Position numbers and translations under genes: made by a program. This document shows positions 20,039-28,379 of a DNA stretch of 64,000 bases, one piece after another (positions within the stretch are counted from its first letter, which is position 1; every line of letters starts with the position of its first letter). Source of the stretch: CBDHCC01 sp965261015 (GTDB taxonomy: Bacteria; Pseudomonadota; Alphaproteobacteria; Sphingomonadales; Sphingomonadaceae); contig CBDHCC010000001.1 of NCBI GenBank assembly GCA_965261015.1, positions 1,674,001 through 1,738,000 on the forward strand, given 5' to 3'. The notes below the pieces were generated by a model. It had not been told where the DNA came from. It made no database searches and saw only the letters and a list, made by a program, of their open reading frames with translations.

Positions 20039-21472
20039 ATGCAGATCAAGGGATTCGAATCCGCGCTGAGGTTGATCCGGTCCGGGTCCGACAACACGCC
20101 GCTGTCGCGCCTGCTGGCGCTGGTGCAGACGCTCGCGGACTGCTCGGCCAGCGCCTTGTTCGTGAACCGTGACGGCGGCCAGGAGATCGTGCTCGGCCGC
20201 GGCATGCCTTATTCCTTCTTCACCTCGCCAATGCCGGACCGCCCCCCGCTCGCCGACGTGTTCGAAACGCCGCTGGAGGTGCCCGACGCCCGCGATCACC
20301 CGATCCTGGGCCGACGCGCATTCGCGCCCATGCGGGAACATTGGCTGTGGCTCGCCGGCGTGCCGGTCGAGTTGGCCCCACTCCCCTATCGACTCACCCT
20401 ATTGGCGATGGATCCGCGCGCCGGCCGGGTTTGGGATGCAGGTCTTCTGACCACGCTCGAGCGGCTCGCCAGCATCGCCGCCGACGAGCTGTCGCTAATC
20501 GGCGACATCGCGCAGCAGCACGACCGTGACGGCGACCTGATCATGGACGCGCGTTGCGTGCGCGAGGCGGTCGACGGCTCCACCCTGCCGATGGCGCTCA
20601 TCGGCAGGGATCTCACCGTGCGGGCGGTCAGCGAGTCGATGGCGGACCTGATGGAGGTGGAGGCCGAGCGCCAGCGGGGCCGGTCCGCCCTGGACCTGCT
20701 CGACGGCGAGGCGGACGAGGTCCTCGGCTTCTTCCGTAGCCGCCTCGACACGCCCGGCGGGCGACAGACGCTGACCGTGGGGCGATCGGACGCGCGCCCG
20801 CCCCTCACCTTGAACGCCCTGCATTGCACGGAGATCGGCAGCGGCGACGATGTCATCTTCGTCACCGCTCAGCCGCCGGGCGCGCCCAACCGGCTGCGCG
20901 AGGAGGCGCTGGTGCCCGCGTCCCTGCGCGGCGAGCGCCCCTCCGTCACGTGCGAGTTCCTGCTCGGCACGCTGGTGCCCAACCAAAAGCTTCGGCGTCG
21001 CGGGAGCACGGACTATCACACCCTCGTGAGGTGGCGCGCGTCGGCCAAGGACGCTCAGATCGCGGCGTTGCGGGCGCTGAAGGCCGACCCGCCGGACGTG
21101 CTGGTGGCGCCCGTGGCTGACCGACTGGTGGAGGCGGCTACGTCGCTGTTCGGCCGGGGCACCGTACGCGCGGTGTGCGCCGTCCCGTGCGGCCACAGCG
21201 GGCCTGACTGCCTGAGCGAGCGGCTGGGCGGGGCCGTCGCGGCAAGGCTGGAGCTCCCGTTCCGCCGGCCTTTCGCGCCGCTGCCGTCGACGGGATCCAG
21301 CCACCCGGCGAAGAATGCGCGACGCCCGGCGATGCGGGTGGTGAAGCCGGTCGCCGAACCAATCCTGCTGATCGACGACGTGGCGACGTCGGGCGCTCAC
21401 ATTGCCGAGGCGGCGTGCCTGCTGCGCCGGATCGCGCCCGCCGTCCTGCCGATCGCGTGGATCGGCGGCTGA
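20039..21472 (+). CDS. GAF-PAS-like sensor fused to a phosphoribosyltransferase domain
   Basis: 477 residues in three parts. Residues ~15-165 resemble a GAF domain, ending LLTTLERLASIAADELSLI. Residues ~180-285 resemble a PAS domain (LPMALIGRDLTVRAVSESMA, VEAERQRGRSALDLL). Residues ~300-477 are a type I phosphoribosyltransferase fold, with the PRPP-binding signature ILLIDDVATSGAHI at 442-455 and a ComF-like upstream part (VPCGHSGPDCLSERLGGAVA). No kinase, cyclase or DNA-binding output domain is visible, so the PRTase appears to be the output. Its substrate is unknown. It sits between MoxR and its usual VWA partner. The PRTase call is strong; GAF and PAS are by eye. Confidence 0.75.
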   Translation: MQIKGFESALRLIRSGSDNTPLSRLLALVQTLADCSASALFVNRDGGQEIVLGRGMPYSFFTSPMPDRPPLADVFETPLEVPDARDHPILGRRAFAPMREHWLWLAGVPVELAPLPYRLTLLAMDPRAGRVWDAGLLTTLERLASIAADELSLIGDIAQQHDRDGDLIMDARCVREAVDGSTLPMALIGRDLTVRAVSESMADLMEVEAERQRGRSALDLLDGEADEVLGFFRSRLDTPGGRQTLTVGRSDARPPLTLNALHCTEIGSGDDVIFVTAQPPGAPNRLREEALVPASLRGERPSVTCEFLLGTLVPNQKLRRRGSTDYHTLVRWRASAKDAQIAALRALKADPPDVLVAPVADRLVEAATSLFGRGTVRAVCAVPCGHSGPDCLSERLGGAVAARLELPFRRPFAPLPSTGSSHPAKNARRPAMRVVKPVAEPILLIDDVATSGAHIAEAACLLRRIAPAVLPIAWIGG

Positions 21473-21635
21473 CCGCACCGCTGGCAAAATAGGGGTTGCT
21501 GTGCCAATCCGGTGAGGTGTTCGAAACGGATCCCTGCGAGCGAGGCCCGACGGCCCCCGATCGGAGCCGCGGCCTTTCCTACACCGCCGCTTTGCGTCGC
21601 CGCGCACGTGTTGTGACCTTCGCGACCTTTCGCCC

Positions 21636-22811
21636 ATGCTCCTGAACTTCCTCGACGAGCTGCGTGGGGCCGGGTTGCGGGTGGGCGCCAAGGAGCACCT
21701 GACCCTGCTCGAAGCGATGGACGCCGACGTGGCGGAACGGTCGGCCGAAGACTTCTACTACCTGGCGCGCGCGACCTACGTAAAGGACGAGGGGCTGATC
21801 GACCGCTTCGACCAGGTCTTCGCCCGCGTGTTCAAGGGCGCGCTGTGCGAGGGCACGGCGACCGCCGAGATCCCGGAGGAGTGGCTGCGCCAGGCGGCCG
21901 CCAAGTACCTGACGGAGGAAGAGCGCGCGGCGATCGAGGCGATCGGCGACTGGGATCGGCTGATGGAGACACTGGCCGAACGGCTGCGCGAGCAACAGGA
22001 GCGCCACGAGGGCGGGTCCAAATGGATCGGCACCGGCGGCACATCGCCCTTCGGCAATGGCGGCTACAACCCGGAAGGAGTCCGCATCGGCGGCGAAAGT
22101 CGGCACAAGCGCGCGGTCAAGGTGTGGGAAAAGCGCGAGTTCAAGAACTTCGACAACGAGCGCGAGCTGGGCACGCGCACCATCAAGATCGCGCTGCGCC
22201 GCCTCCGCCGGTTCGCGCGCGAGGGCCGCGCCGACGAGCTGGACCTGGACGCGACAATCGACGGCACCGCGCGCCAGGGCTGGCTCGACATCCGAATGCG
22301 CCCCGAACGGCACAACGCGGTCAAGCTGCTGCTCTTCCTCGACGTCGGCGGCTCCATGGACCCGCATGTCCGCGTGGTCGAAGAACTGTTCTCCGCCGCC
22401 ACGTCCGAGTTCAAGCACCTGGAGTTCTTCTACTTCCACAACTGCCCTTATGAGGGCCTGTGGAAGGACAACCGCCGCCGCTTCGCGGAGCGCACGCCGA
22501 CGTGGGATGTGCTCCACAAGTTCGGTCACGACCACAAGCTGGTGTTCGTCGGCGACGCGGCGATGAGCCCCTACGAACTCACCCACCCGGGCGGATCGGT
22601 GGAGCACATGAACGAGGAAGCCGGCGCCACCTGGCTCGCGCGTCTCACCCACACCTACCCCGCCGCCGCCTGGCTGAACCCGATCCCGGAGGAGCAGTGG
22701 GCGTATTCCGGCTCCATCGGCATGGTGAGGGAGCTGATGGAGGGGAGGATGTTCCCGCTGACGCTGGCGGGATTGGACGACGCGATGCGGGAGCTGTCGA
22801 GGAAGCGGTGA
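21636..22811 (+). CDS. CoxE-like von Willebrand factor A domain protein
   Basis: The 391-residue protein has a helical N-terminal half (LLNFLDELRGAGLRVGAKEH, typical of CoxE-like proteins) and a C-terminal VWA domain. Its metal-ion site begins VKLLLFLDVGGSMDPH (about 230-244), a DxGxS variant of the usual DxSxS. A basic segment (ALRRLRRFAREGRADELDLD) precedes the VWA fold. Proteins of this class act with MoxR ATPases to insert or remodel metal-cofactor enzymes. The probable partner is the MoxR gene at 19.1 kb. It starts at ATG 21636. Confidence 0.92.
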   Translation: MLLNFLDELRGAGLRVGAKEHLTLLEAMDADVAERSAEDFYYLARATYVKDEGLIDRFDQVFARVFKGALCEGTATAEIPEEWLRQAAAKYLTEEERAAIEAIGDWDRLMETLAERLREQQERHEGGSKWIGTGGTSPFGNGGYNPEGVRIGGESRHKRAVKVWEKREFKNFDNERELGTRTIKIALRRLRRFAREGRADELDLDATIDGTARQGWLDIRMRPERHNAVKLLLFLDVGGSMDPHVRVVEELFSAATSEFKHLEFFYFHNCPYEGLWKDNRRRFAERTPTWDVLHKFGHDHKLVFVGDAAMSPYELTHPGGSVEHMNEEAGATWLARLTHTYPAAAWLNPIPEEQWAYSGSIGMVRELMEGRMFPLTLAGLDDAMRELSRKR

Positions 22812-22891
22812 AGATCCAGTCCTGCCCTATCGCCCGTTGATCTGGGACTTATTCGCCGGGTTGCGAAGACTTAGCGGCTCTGCCGCTTAGT

Positions 22892-22974
22892 CCAAGCTGG
22901 GTGAGGGGTGGCGAGCCACAAGGCTCGCGCGCTCCACAGGAGCGCCACCCCTCATCCAACTGCGACTAGCTTGG
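22892..22974. repeat. Three-way-junction palindromic element
   Basis: The outermost arms are CCAAGCT (22892-22898) and AGCTTGG (22968-22974). Next, GGGTGAGGGGTG (22899-22910) pairs with CACCCCTCATCC (22946-22957), with one G-U. Inside, two hairpins abut with no spare base: GCGAGCC-ACAA-GGCTCGC (22911-22928) and GCGCTCC-ACA-GGAGCGC (22929-22945). A small hairpin AGCGGC-TCT-GCCGCT lies just upstream. The element sits between the convergent VWA and namZ genes, so it may end transcription, but there is no U-tract. Confidence 0.75.
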
Positions 22975-23005
22975 GGGCATAATCGGCAGCATTGCTGGTC
23001 CAAGT

Positions 23006-24265
23006 CTACGCTATCGGTGCTGTGTTTGGCTCCCCCGTTGATGGTTGGGAGAAGGCGTAGAGGATTGGCGGTAACCCACTCCTCGTCAGTAGTCTCCTCC
23101 TCCCAACTCCGCTCATCCGCACCGCCAGCATCTCCAAATCACCCACCTCCGCCCCCTCGTCATCCACCCACTCCCGCAGCAACGGCGAGCCGTTGATGAC
23201 GTCGATGGCCAGCTTGTCGAACTCGTATTCGTAGGGGAAGTCGCGCCACAACTCATTCTCCGGCCTCAGCCGCCGAATCGCCTTGAAGGCGAGCGCCTGG
23301 AGCCGCCAGGGGCGGAAGGCGGCGGGGTCGTACCACGGACCTTCGGCGTGGATGTGGAGGCCGTGGCACAACCGCCCGGCGCGCTTGTGGAAGGTGGGCT
23401 CGAAACTCACCTGGCGCAGCTTGCAGCCCGCGAGCCAGTCGGGCGCGATCCGCTCCATCGCCGCCTTGAGCGCACGCGGGTCGAGGTCGGGCGCGCCGAA
23501 CAGCTCCAGCGGGCGGGTGGTGCCGCGCCCTTCGCTCAAGGTCGTGCCCTCCAGCATGACCGTGCCGGCATAGCAGCGCGCCATGTTGACGTTGGCCGCG
23601 TTCGGGCTGGGGTTGATCCACACGCGGTCCGCCGGCCAGCCGTACCCCGGCCCCTCCTCCGGCCGCCAGCCGGCCATCTCCACCACCGTCAGCTTCACAT
23701 CCAATCCGAAGTGCGCGACGAACCACCGCGCCATCTCGCCCATCGTCAGCCCGTGGCGCATCGGCATCGGCCCGGCGCCCACGAAGCTCTCCCAGCCGGG
23801 GCGCAGCGTCAGCCCCTCCACGGGCCGGCCGGCGGGGTTCGGGCGGTCGAGCACCCACACCTCCTTGCCGTGCTCGGCCGCGGCCTCCAGCACGTAGAGC
23901 AGCGTGGTGACGAATGTGTAGATGCGGCAGCCCAGATCCTGCAGGTCGACCAGGATCACGTCGAAGGTGCCCATCGACTGCCCGGACGGCCGGCGCGTCT
24001 CGCCATAGAGGCTGAAGACCGGGATACCGTGCCGCGCGTCGGTCTCGTCCGGCGTCTCGACCATGTTGTCCTGCTTGTCGCCGCGCAGGCCGTGCTGCGG
24101 CCCGAAGGCGGCGGTGACGTTCAGGCCGGCGGCCACCAGCGCGTCGAGCGAGTGGGTCAGGTCGCGCGTGACGGACGCCGGATGGGCGAGCAGCGCCACG
24201 CGCTTACCCTCCAGCGGGCGACGAAGGGCGGGGTCGGCGAGCAGCCGGTCGATGCCGAAGTCCAT
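23006..24265 (-). CDS. namZ: Exo-beta-N-acetylmuramidase NamZ-like (DUF1343)
   Basis: The 419-residue DUF1343 protein shows the family hallmarks: VALLAHPASVTRDLTHSLDA, FGPQHGLRG, PVFSLYGETRRPS, DVILVDLQDLGCRIYTFVTT, VLDRPNPAGR and the GTTLSEGRGTTRPLELFG loop. Characterised members remove MurNAc from the non-reducing end of peptidoglycan fragments. I see no signal peptide from ATG 24265, which suggests cytoplasmic action on imported fragments; many family members are exported. It precedes the three-way-junction repeat. AmgK and MurU, which use MurNAc, are encoded at 50-51 kb. Confidence 0.88.
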   Translation of the reverse strand: MDFGIDRLLADPALRRPLEGKRVALLAHPASVTRDLTHSLDALVAAGLNVTAAFGPQHGLRGDKQDNMVETPDETDARHGIPVFSLYGETRRPSGQSMGTFDVILVDLQDLGCRIYTFVTTLLYVLEAAAEHGKEVWVLDRPNPAGRPVEGLTLRPGWESFVGAGPMPMRHGLTMGEMARWFVAHFGLDVKLTVVEMAGWRPEEGPGYGWPADRVWINPSPNAANVNMARCYAGTVMLEGTTLSEGRGTTRPLELFGAPDLDPRALKAAMERIAPDWLAGCKLRQVSFEPTFHKRAGRLCHGLHIHAEGPWYDPAAFRPWRLQALAFKAIRRLRPENELWRDFPYEYEFDKLAIDVINGSPLLREWVDDEGAEVGDLEMLAVRMSGVGRRRLLTRSGLPPILYAFSQPSTGEPNTAPIA

Positions 24266-24267
24266 GA

Positions 24268-24804
24268 CTAGTCTGTGGCCGGGAGAGACAGGCGGAAGCA
24301 AGAGCGGTCGTGGAAATCCGGCTTGTCCGCCGGATGAGCGAGCGCCCAGTGGGAGAGCGCACCGTCGGTGGTCTTCATCACCGCAGCGAGATTGGCCGAC
24401 AGCGGCCGACCGGCGCACTCGGGCGGGAGGGCAAGCGTCGCTTCCACCGACACCCACGTCTCGCCGGCGTCCAGCGAGATGGTAGGCGCATCGATCGCCA
24501 GCGGCGCCATGCCGTGGCGGGGTGCGTCGAAGCGGTAGGCGGCCCAGTCGCCGTTCGGGGCCGCGTTCACCTCCAGATACGCCTCACCGTCCCAGGCGAC
24601 GAAGGCCTCGAAACAGGTGGTGCGCCACAGGCCATCGCGACGCGCCGGTTCGGCGGGTTCCGGCAGCATCAGCCGGTTGATCGGCACATCCACCAGCCAG
24701 CGCGCCCAGAGACGAGCACCGTCCCGCTCCAACCATGCCTGCATTTGCGTCGCCGCCCCGCCGGCCGCGAAGGGCAGCAACTTCGCTCCAGAAGACGTCC
24801 TCAC
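24268..24804 (-). CDS. DOMON-like domain protein
   Basis: About 178 residues with a single beta-rich domain. Key segments are RRDGLWRTTCFEAFVAWDG, AYLEVNAAPNGDWAAYRFD and HWALAHPADKPDFHDRSCFR, which match the DOMON-like type found in alphaproteobacteria, related to heme- or sugar-binding DOMON folds. No signal peptide is seen. I place the start at GTG 24804 because upstream codons run straight into an inverted repeat. The true N-terminus could have been altered by that repeat. It ends 2 nt before the namZ start, so the two are probably co-transcribed. Confidence 0.75.
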   Translation of the reverse strand: MRTSSGAKLLPFAAGGAATQMQAWLERDGARLWARWLVDVPINRLMLPEPAEPARRDGLWRTTCFEAFVAWDGEAYLEVNAAPNGDWAAYRFDAPRHGMAPLAIDAPTISLDAGETWVSVEATLALPPECAGRPLSANLAAVMKTTDGALSHWALAHPADKPDFHDRSCFRLSLPATD

Positions 24805-24812
24805 TGTCCACT

Positions 24813-24888
24813 CCGTTCGTGCCGAGCCTGTCGAAGCACGCCTCCCCACGAGCATCCATACGCCCTTCGACAAGCCCGAGGCGAGCGG
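24813..24888. repeat. REP-like inverted repeat upstream of the DOMON-like gene and tyrS
   Basis: Left arm 24813-24836 (CCGTTCGTGC...CTGTCGAAG) and right arm 24865-24888 (CTTCGACAAG...GAGCGG) pair at 18 of 24 positions. The motif CTTCGACA(A/G)GC with GAACGG/GAGCGG ends is a common sphingomonad intergenic repeat. It fills the divergent promoter region of the DOMON-like gene and tyrS, ending 16 bp before the tyrS ATG. Confidence 0.75.
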
Positions 24889-24903
24889 ATAGTGCGGGCG
24901 TCT

Positions 24904-26100
24904 ATGACCGAGCACCGATCCGCCCTCCTCCGCCTGCTCGACGCGCGCGGCTACATCCACCAGGCGACCGATCTTGCGGGTCTCGACGCGGCGGCCGCCG
25001 TGGGAGTGGTGCCCGGCTATGTCGGCTTCGACGCCACCGCGCCGTCGCTGCACGTCGGCAACCTGGTGTCGATCATGCTGCTGCGCCGCCTTCAGCAGGC
25101 AGGCCACAAGCCGATCGTGGTGATGGGCGGCGGCACCACGCGGGTGGGCGACCCGTCGGGCAAGAGCGAGAGCCGCCAGATGCTGGACGACGCAGCGATC
25201 GCGGAGAACATCGCGCGCATCCAGCGGACCTTCACACGCTTTCTCATCTTCGGCGACGGGCCGACCGACGCGACCGTGGTGAACAACGCGGATTGGCTGG
25301 ACGCGCTGGGCTATATCGAGCTGCTGAGGGGAGTAGGCTCACACTTCACACTCAATCGCATGTTGAGCTTCGACAGCGTGCGAACGCGACTGGACCGCGA
25401 ACAGCCGCTGACGTTCCTGGAGTTCAACTACATGATCCTCCAGGCCTATGATTTCGTGGAGCTTTGGCGCCGCGAAGGGTGCCGCTTGCAGATGGGTGGG
25501 TCGGACCAATGGGGCAATATCGTGAACGGCATCGAGCTTGCGCGACGGACGGAGGGCGCAGAGCTGTTCGGCCTGACCTCGCCGCTGATCACGACCGCGG
25601 CGGGCGCCAAGATGGGCAAGAGCGTGTCGGGCGCGGTGTGGCTGGATGCCGAGATGCTCAGCGCTTACGACTATTGGCAGTTCTGGCGGAACACGGACGA
25701 CGCCGATGTGGGCCGCTTCCTGCGGCTGTTCACCGACCTGTCGCTGGACGAGATCGCCCGGCTGGAGGCGCTGGAGGGCGCGGCGGTGAACGACGCCAAA
25801 GTGGCCCTGGCCGACGCCGCGACGGCGATGGCGCACGGAGCGGCGGCGGCGGCCTCCGCGCGCGCGACGGCGCAGGCGACGTTCGCCGGCGGCGGTGCGG
25901 GCGAGGACTTGCCGGAGGTCGCGGCCGGTCCGGTGCTGGACGCACTGGTGGCGGTGGGCTTCGTGGCATCGAAGAAGGAGGGACGGCGGAAATTGGCCGA
26001 GGGTGCCGTGCGGGTGAACGGGGACAAGGTGGAGGATGGGGAGGTCGCGGCGGGGGACCGCTTGAGCCTGGGGGTGAAGAAGCACGCGTTGGTGGTGTAA
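24904..26100 (+). CDS. tyrS: Tyrosyl-tRNA synthetase
   Basis: The 398-residue class I synthetase charges tRNA-Tyr. The HIGH-equivalent is in TAPSLHVGNLVSIMLLRR, substrate-pocket motifs are QAYDFVELWRREGCRLQMGG and SDQWGNIVNGIELARR, and the KMSKS loop appears as KMGKS, a common TyrRS variant. A C-terminal S4-type RNA-binding domain follows (SKKEGRRKLAEGAVRVNGDK). It starts at ATG 24904, directly after the REP-like repeat. It ends opposite recG with a shared hairpin region. Confidence 0.96.
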   Translation: MTEHRSALLRLLDARGYIHQATDLAGLDAAAAVGVVPGYVGFDATAPSLHVGNLVSIMLLRRLQQAGHKPIVVMGGGTTRVGDPSGKSESRQMLDDAAIAENIARIQRTFTRFLIFGDGPTDATVVNNADWLDALGYIELLRGVGSHFTLNRMLSFDSVRTRLDREQPLTFLEFNYMILQAYDFVELWRREGCRLQMGGSDQWGNIVNGIELARRTEGAELFGLTSPLITTAAGAKMGKSVSGAVWLDAEMLSAYDYWQFWRNTDDADVGRFLRLFTDLSLDEIARLEALEGAAVNDAKVALADAATAMAHGAAAAASARATAQATFAGGGAGEDLPEVAAGPVLDALVAVGFVASKKEGRRKLAEGAVRVNGDKVEDGEVAAGDRLSLGVKKHALVV

Positions 26101-26106
26101 ACCATT

Positions 26107-26242
26107 AAGCCCTCTCCCCTGAAGGGGAGAGGAGGGAGTCGCGCAGCGGCGGAAGGAGAGGGGGACGGCGCCGGCCGGCCGCTCACCAAGCTGATCCGCC
26201 TCTCCCCTCTTCCAACCCTCTCTCCTGGAGGGGAGAGGGCTT
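26107..26242. terminator. Bidirectional hairpin region between tyrS and recG
   Basis: Perfect 13-nt inverted repeats AAGCCCTCTCCCC (26107-26119) and GGGGAGAGGGCTT (26230-26242) frame the gap between two convergent genes. Each arm also folds locally: CCTCTCCCC-TGAA-GGGGAGAGG at the left and CCCTCTC...GAGAGGG at the right. T-tracts are short (CTT/AAG), so termination is plausible rather than proven. The same core occurs after ahcY. Confidence 0.6.
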
Positions 26243-26246
26243 CGGC

Positions 26247-28301
26247 CTACCCGCTCCCCAGCAACCTTACCGCCGCGTCCCGCTCGAACAGATACAGCGC
26301 CAGCCTCGCCGCCTGCCCGCGCTCGCCCTCCAGACCGCCGTCCCGCTCGATCAGCAGCCGCGCATCGTCGGTCGCGGTCGCCAGCGCGGCGGCGAGCCCC
26401 TCCGGCTCGGCCAGGCGGAACCGAGCCTCGCCCGCCTGTCGCGTGCCCAGCATCTCGCCAGCCCCACGCAGCTCCAGATCGGCCTCCGCGATGCGGAAGC
26501 CGTCGTTGGTTTCTCGCAGCAACGCCAGTCGTTTGCGACCCGTCTCTGAGAGCGCGCCGGAACGCAGCAGCAGGCAGACGGACTTGCCCTCCCCCCGGCC
26601 GACCCGGCCCCGCAGCTGGTGCAGCTGAGCCAGACCGAACCGGTCCGCGCCTTCGATCACCATCAGAGTCGCGTTGGGCACGTCCACCCCGACTTCGATT
26701 ACGGTCGTCGCCACCAGAACGCCCGTGCGCCCGGCGGAGAAGTCCGCCATCGCGGCGTCTTTCTCCGGCGGGGCCATGCGACCGTGGACTAGGCCGATCC
26801 GGCCGGGGAAGCGCTTGGCCAGCTCGCGAAACCGCTCCTCCGCGGCGGCCTGGTCGCTCGCCACGCTCTCCTCAACCAGCGGGCACACCCAATAGGCCTG
26901 GCCGCCGCCCTCCAAGTGCCGCCCGAGCGCGGCGACCACCTCGTCCAGCCGCTCGACCGACACCACGCGCGTGTCGATCGGCTGGCGGCCGGGCGGGCGC
27001 TCGTCGAGGACGCTCACGTCCATCTCTCCGAAGCGGGTGAGGGCCAACGAGCGGGGGATCGGGGTTGCCGTCATCGTCAGCATGTGCGGCTGCACCTGCC
27101 CCTTGCCGGCCATCAGCAGCCGCTCCGACACGCCGAACCGGTGCTGCTCGTCCACGACCACCAGCGCCAGGTCGCGATAGGTGACGGTCTGCTGGAAGAT
27201 CGCGTGGGTGCCGACGGCGATGTCGATCGACCCGTCCGCCAATCCGATCAGCGTGCCCTCCCGCGCGCGGCCCTTGTCCCGGCCGGTCAGCGCGGCGACG
27301 GTGACGGGCAGGCCGCGTAGCAGCTGCTCCAGGCTGGCGAGGTGCTGGCGCGCCAGGATCTCCGTGGGGGCGAGCAGCGCGCCCTGCCCGCCCGCCTCCA
27401 CCGCCGTCAGCAGCGCGCAGGCGGCGACCAACGTCTTGCCCGACCCCACGTCGCCCTGCAGCAGGCGCAGCATGGGCTGGGTCTGGCGCAGGTCGTCCCC
27501 GATCTCCCGCACCGCCCGGGTCTGCGCTCCGGTCATCTCGAATGGCAGGCGCAAGGCCGACGTCAGGTGCCCGTCTCCGCGCAGCGGTCGGCCGCGACGG
27601 GTGCGCACGGCGGCACGGATCAGGGTCAGCGCCAGCTGGTTGGCGAACACCTCGTCATAGCCCAGCCGCTCTCGCGCGTGGCGCGACTCCGGCTCGCCGT
27701 GGGCGGCACGGAGCGCCTCTCCGAAGGTGGGCCAGCCCTTCGCGGCGAGCAGTCCGGGTTCGATCCATTCCGGTGCGTCCGGCAGCCGTTCCAGGGCGGT
27801 CTCCACCAACGCCGCGAGGCGCTTGCTCGTGATGCCGTCCGACAGGGCGTACACAGGCTCTATGTCCGCCAGCGGCTCGTCGGGAGCGACGATGTGGTCC
27901 GGATGCGCCATCTGCAGTTCGTCGCGGTAGCTCTCCACCCGCCCCGACACGCGCTTCGGCTCACCCAGGGGCAGCTGCTGGCGCGCCCACCGGCCGGCCC
28001 CGCCGAAAAAGGCGAGCGTCAGCGTGTTGCCGGCGGCGTCGGCGGCGTAGATGCGGGTCGGGCCGCGCCCACGGCTGGCGGCGACCTCGAAAGGCGTGAC
28101 CTCCACCGTGATCAGATCGCCCGAGGCCGCTTCGGTGAGCGACGCGACGGAGCGACGGCGAGTCCAGCCGGTGGGCAGGTGGAACAGCAGGTCCACCACG
28201 CGGGTCAGGCCCAGCCGCTCCAGCGGCCTTTCCAACGCGGGACCAACGCCTTTCAGGCTGGCCGTCGGTGCAAAGAGCGGGTTGAGGAGTTCGGGTCGCA
28301 T
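26247..28301 (-). CDS. recG: ATP-dependent DNA helicase RecG
   Basis: The 684-residue branch-migration helicase rescues stalled replication forks and processes Holliday junctions. The N-terminal wedge/OB region (DLITVEVTPFEVAASRGRGP) precedes the helicase motifs: Walker A LLQGDVGSGKTLVAA, DEQHRFGVSERL, TMTATPIPRSLALT, EVGVDVPNATLMVIEGADRF and QLHQLRGRVGRGE. The C-terminus is the usual short helical tail. It is divergent from sdhE, with 78 bp between the starts. Confidence 0.97.
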   Translation of the reverse strand: MRPELLNPLFAPTASLKGVGPALERPLERLGLTRVVDLLFHLPTGWTRRRSVASLTEAASGDLITVEVTPFEVAASRGRGPTRIYAADAAGNTLTLAFFGGAGRWARQQLPLGEPKRVSGRVESYRDELQMAHPDHIVAPDEPLADIEPVYALSDGITSKRLAALVETALERLPDAPEWIEPGLLAAKGWPTFGEALRAAHGEPESRHARERLGYDEVFANQLALTLIRAAVRTRRGRPLRGDGHLTSALRLPFEMTGAQTRAVREIGDDLRQTQPMLRLLQGDVGSGKTLVAACALLTAVEAGGQGALLAPTEILARQHLASLEQLLRGLPVTVAALTGRDKGRAREGTLIGLADGSIDIAVGTHAIFQQTVTYRDLALVVVDEQHRFGVSERLLMAGKGQVQPHMLTMTATPIPRSLALTRFGEMDVSVLDERPPGRQPIDTRVVSVERLDEVVAALGRHLEGGGQAYWVCPLVEESVASDQAAAEERFRELAKRFPGRIGLVHGRMAPPEKDAAMADFSAGRTGVLVATTVIEVGVDVPNATLMVIEGADRFGLAQLHQLRGRVGRGEGKSVCLLLRSGALSETGRKRLALLRETNDGFRIAEADLELRGAGEMLGTRQAGEARFRLAEPEGLAAALATATDDARLLIERDGGLEGERGQAARLALYLFERDAAVRLLGSG

Positions 28302-28379
28302 GACTATCTGGCGGCCATATCAAGGCTGCGGCCGGCGCGCGACGCTTCGGCCGACATTTGCCGTGCCCGGAGTGACCCT

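Noticed and set aside
22855..22990. CRISPR-like repeat
   Set aside because: There is one nested palindrome and no direct repeat-spacer periodicity.
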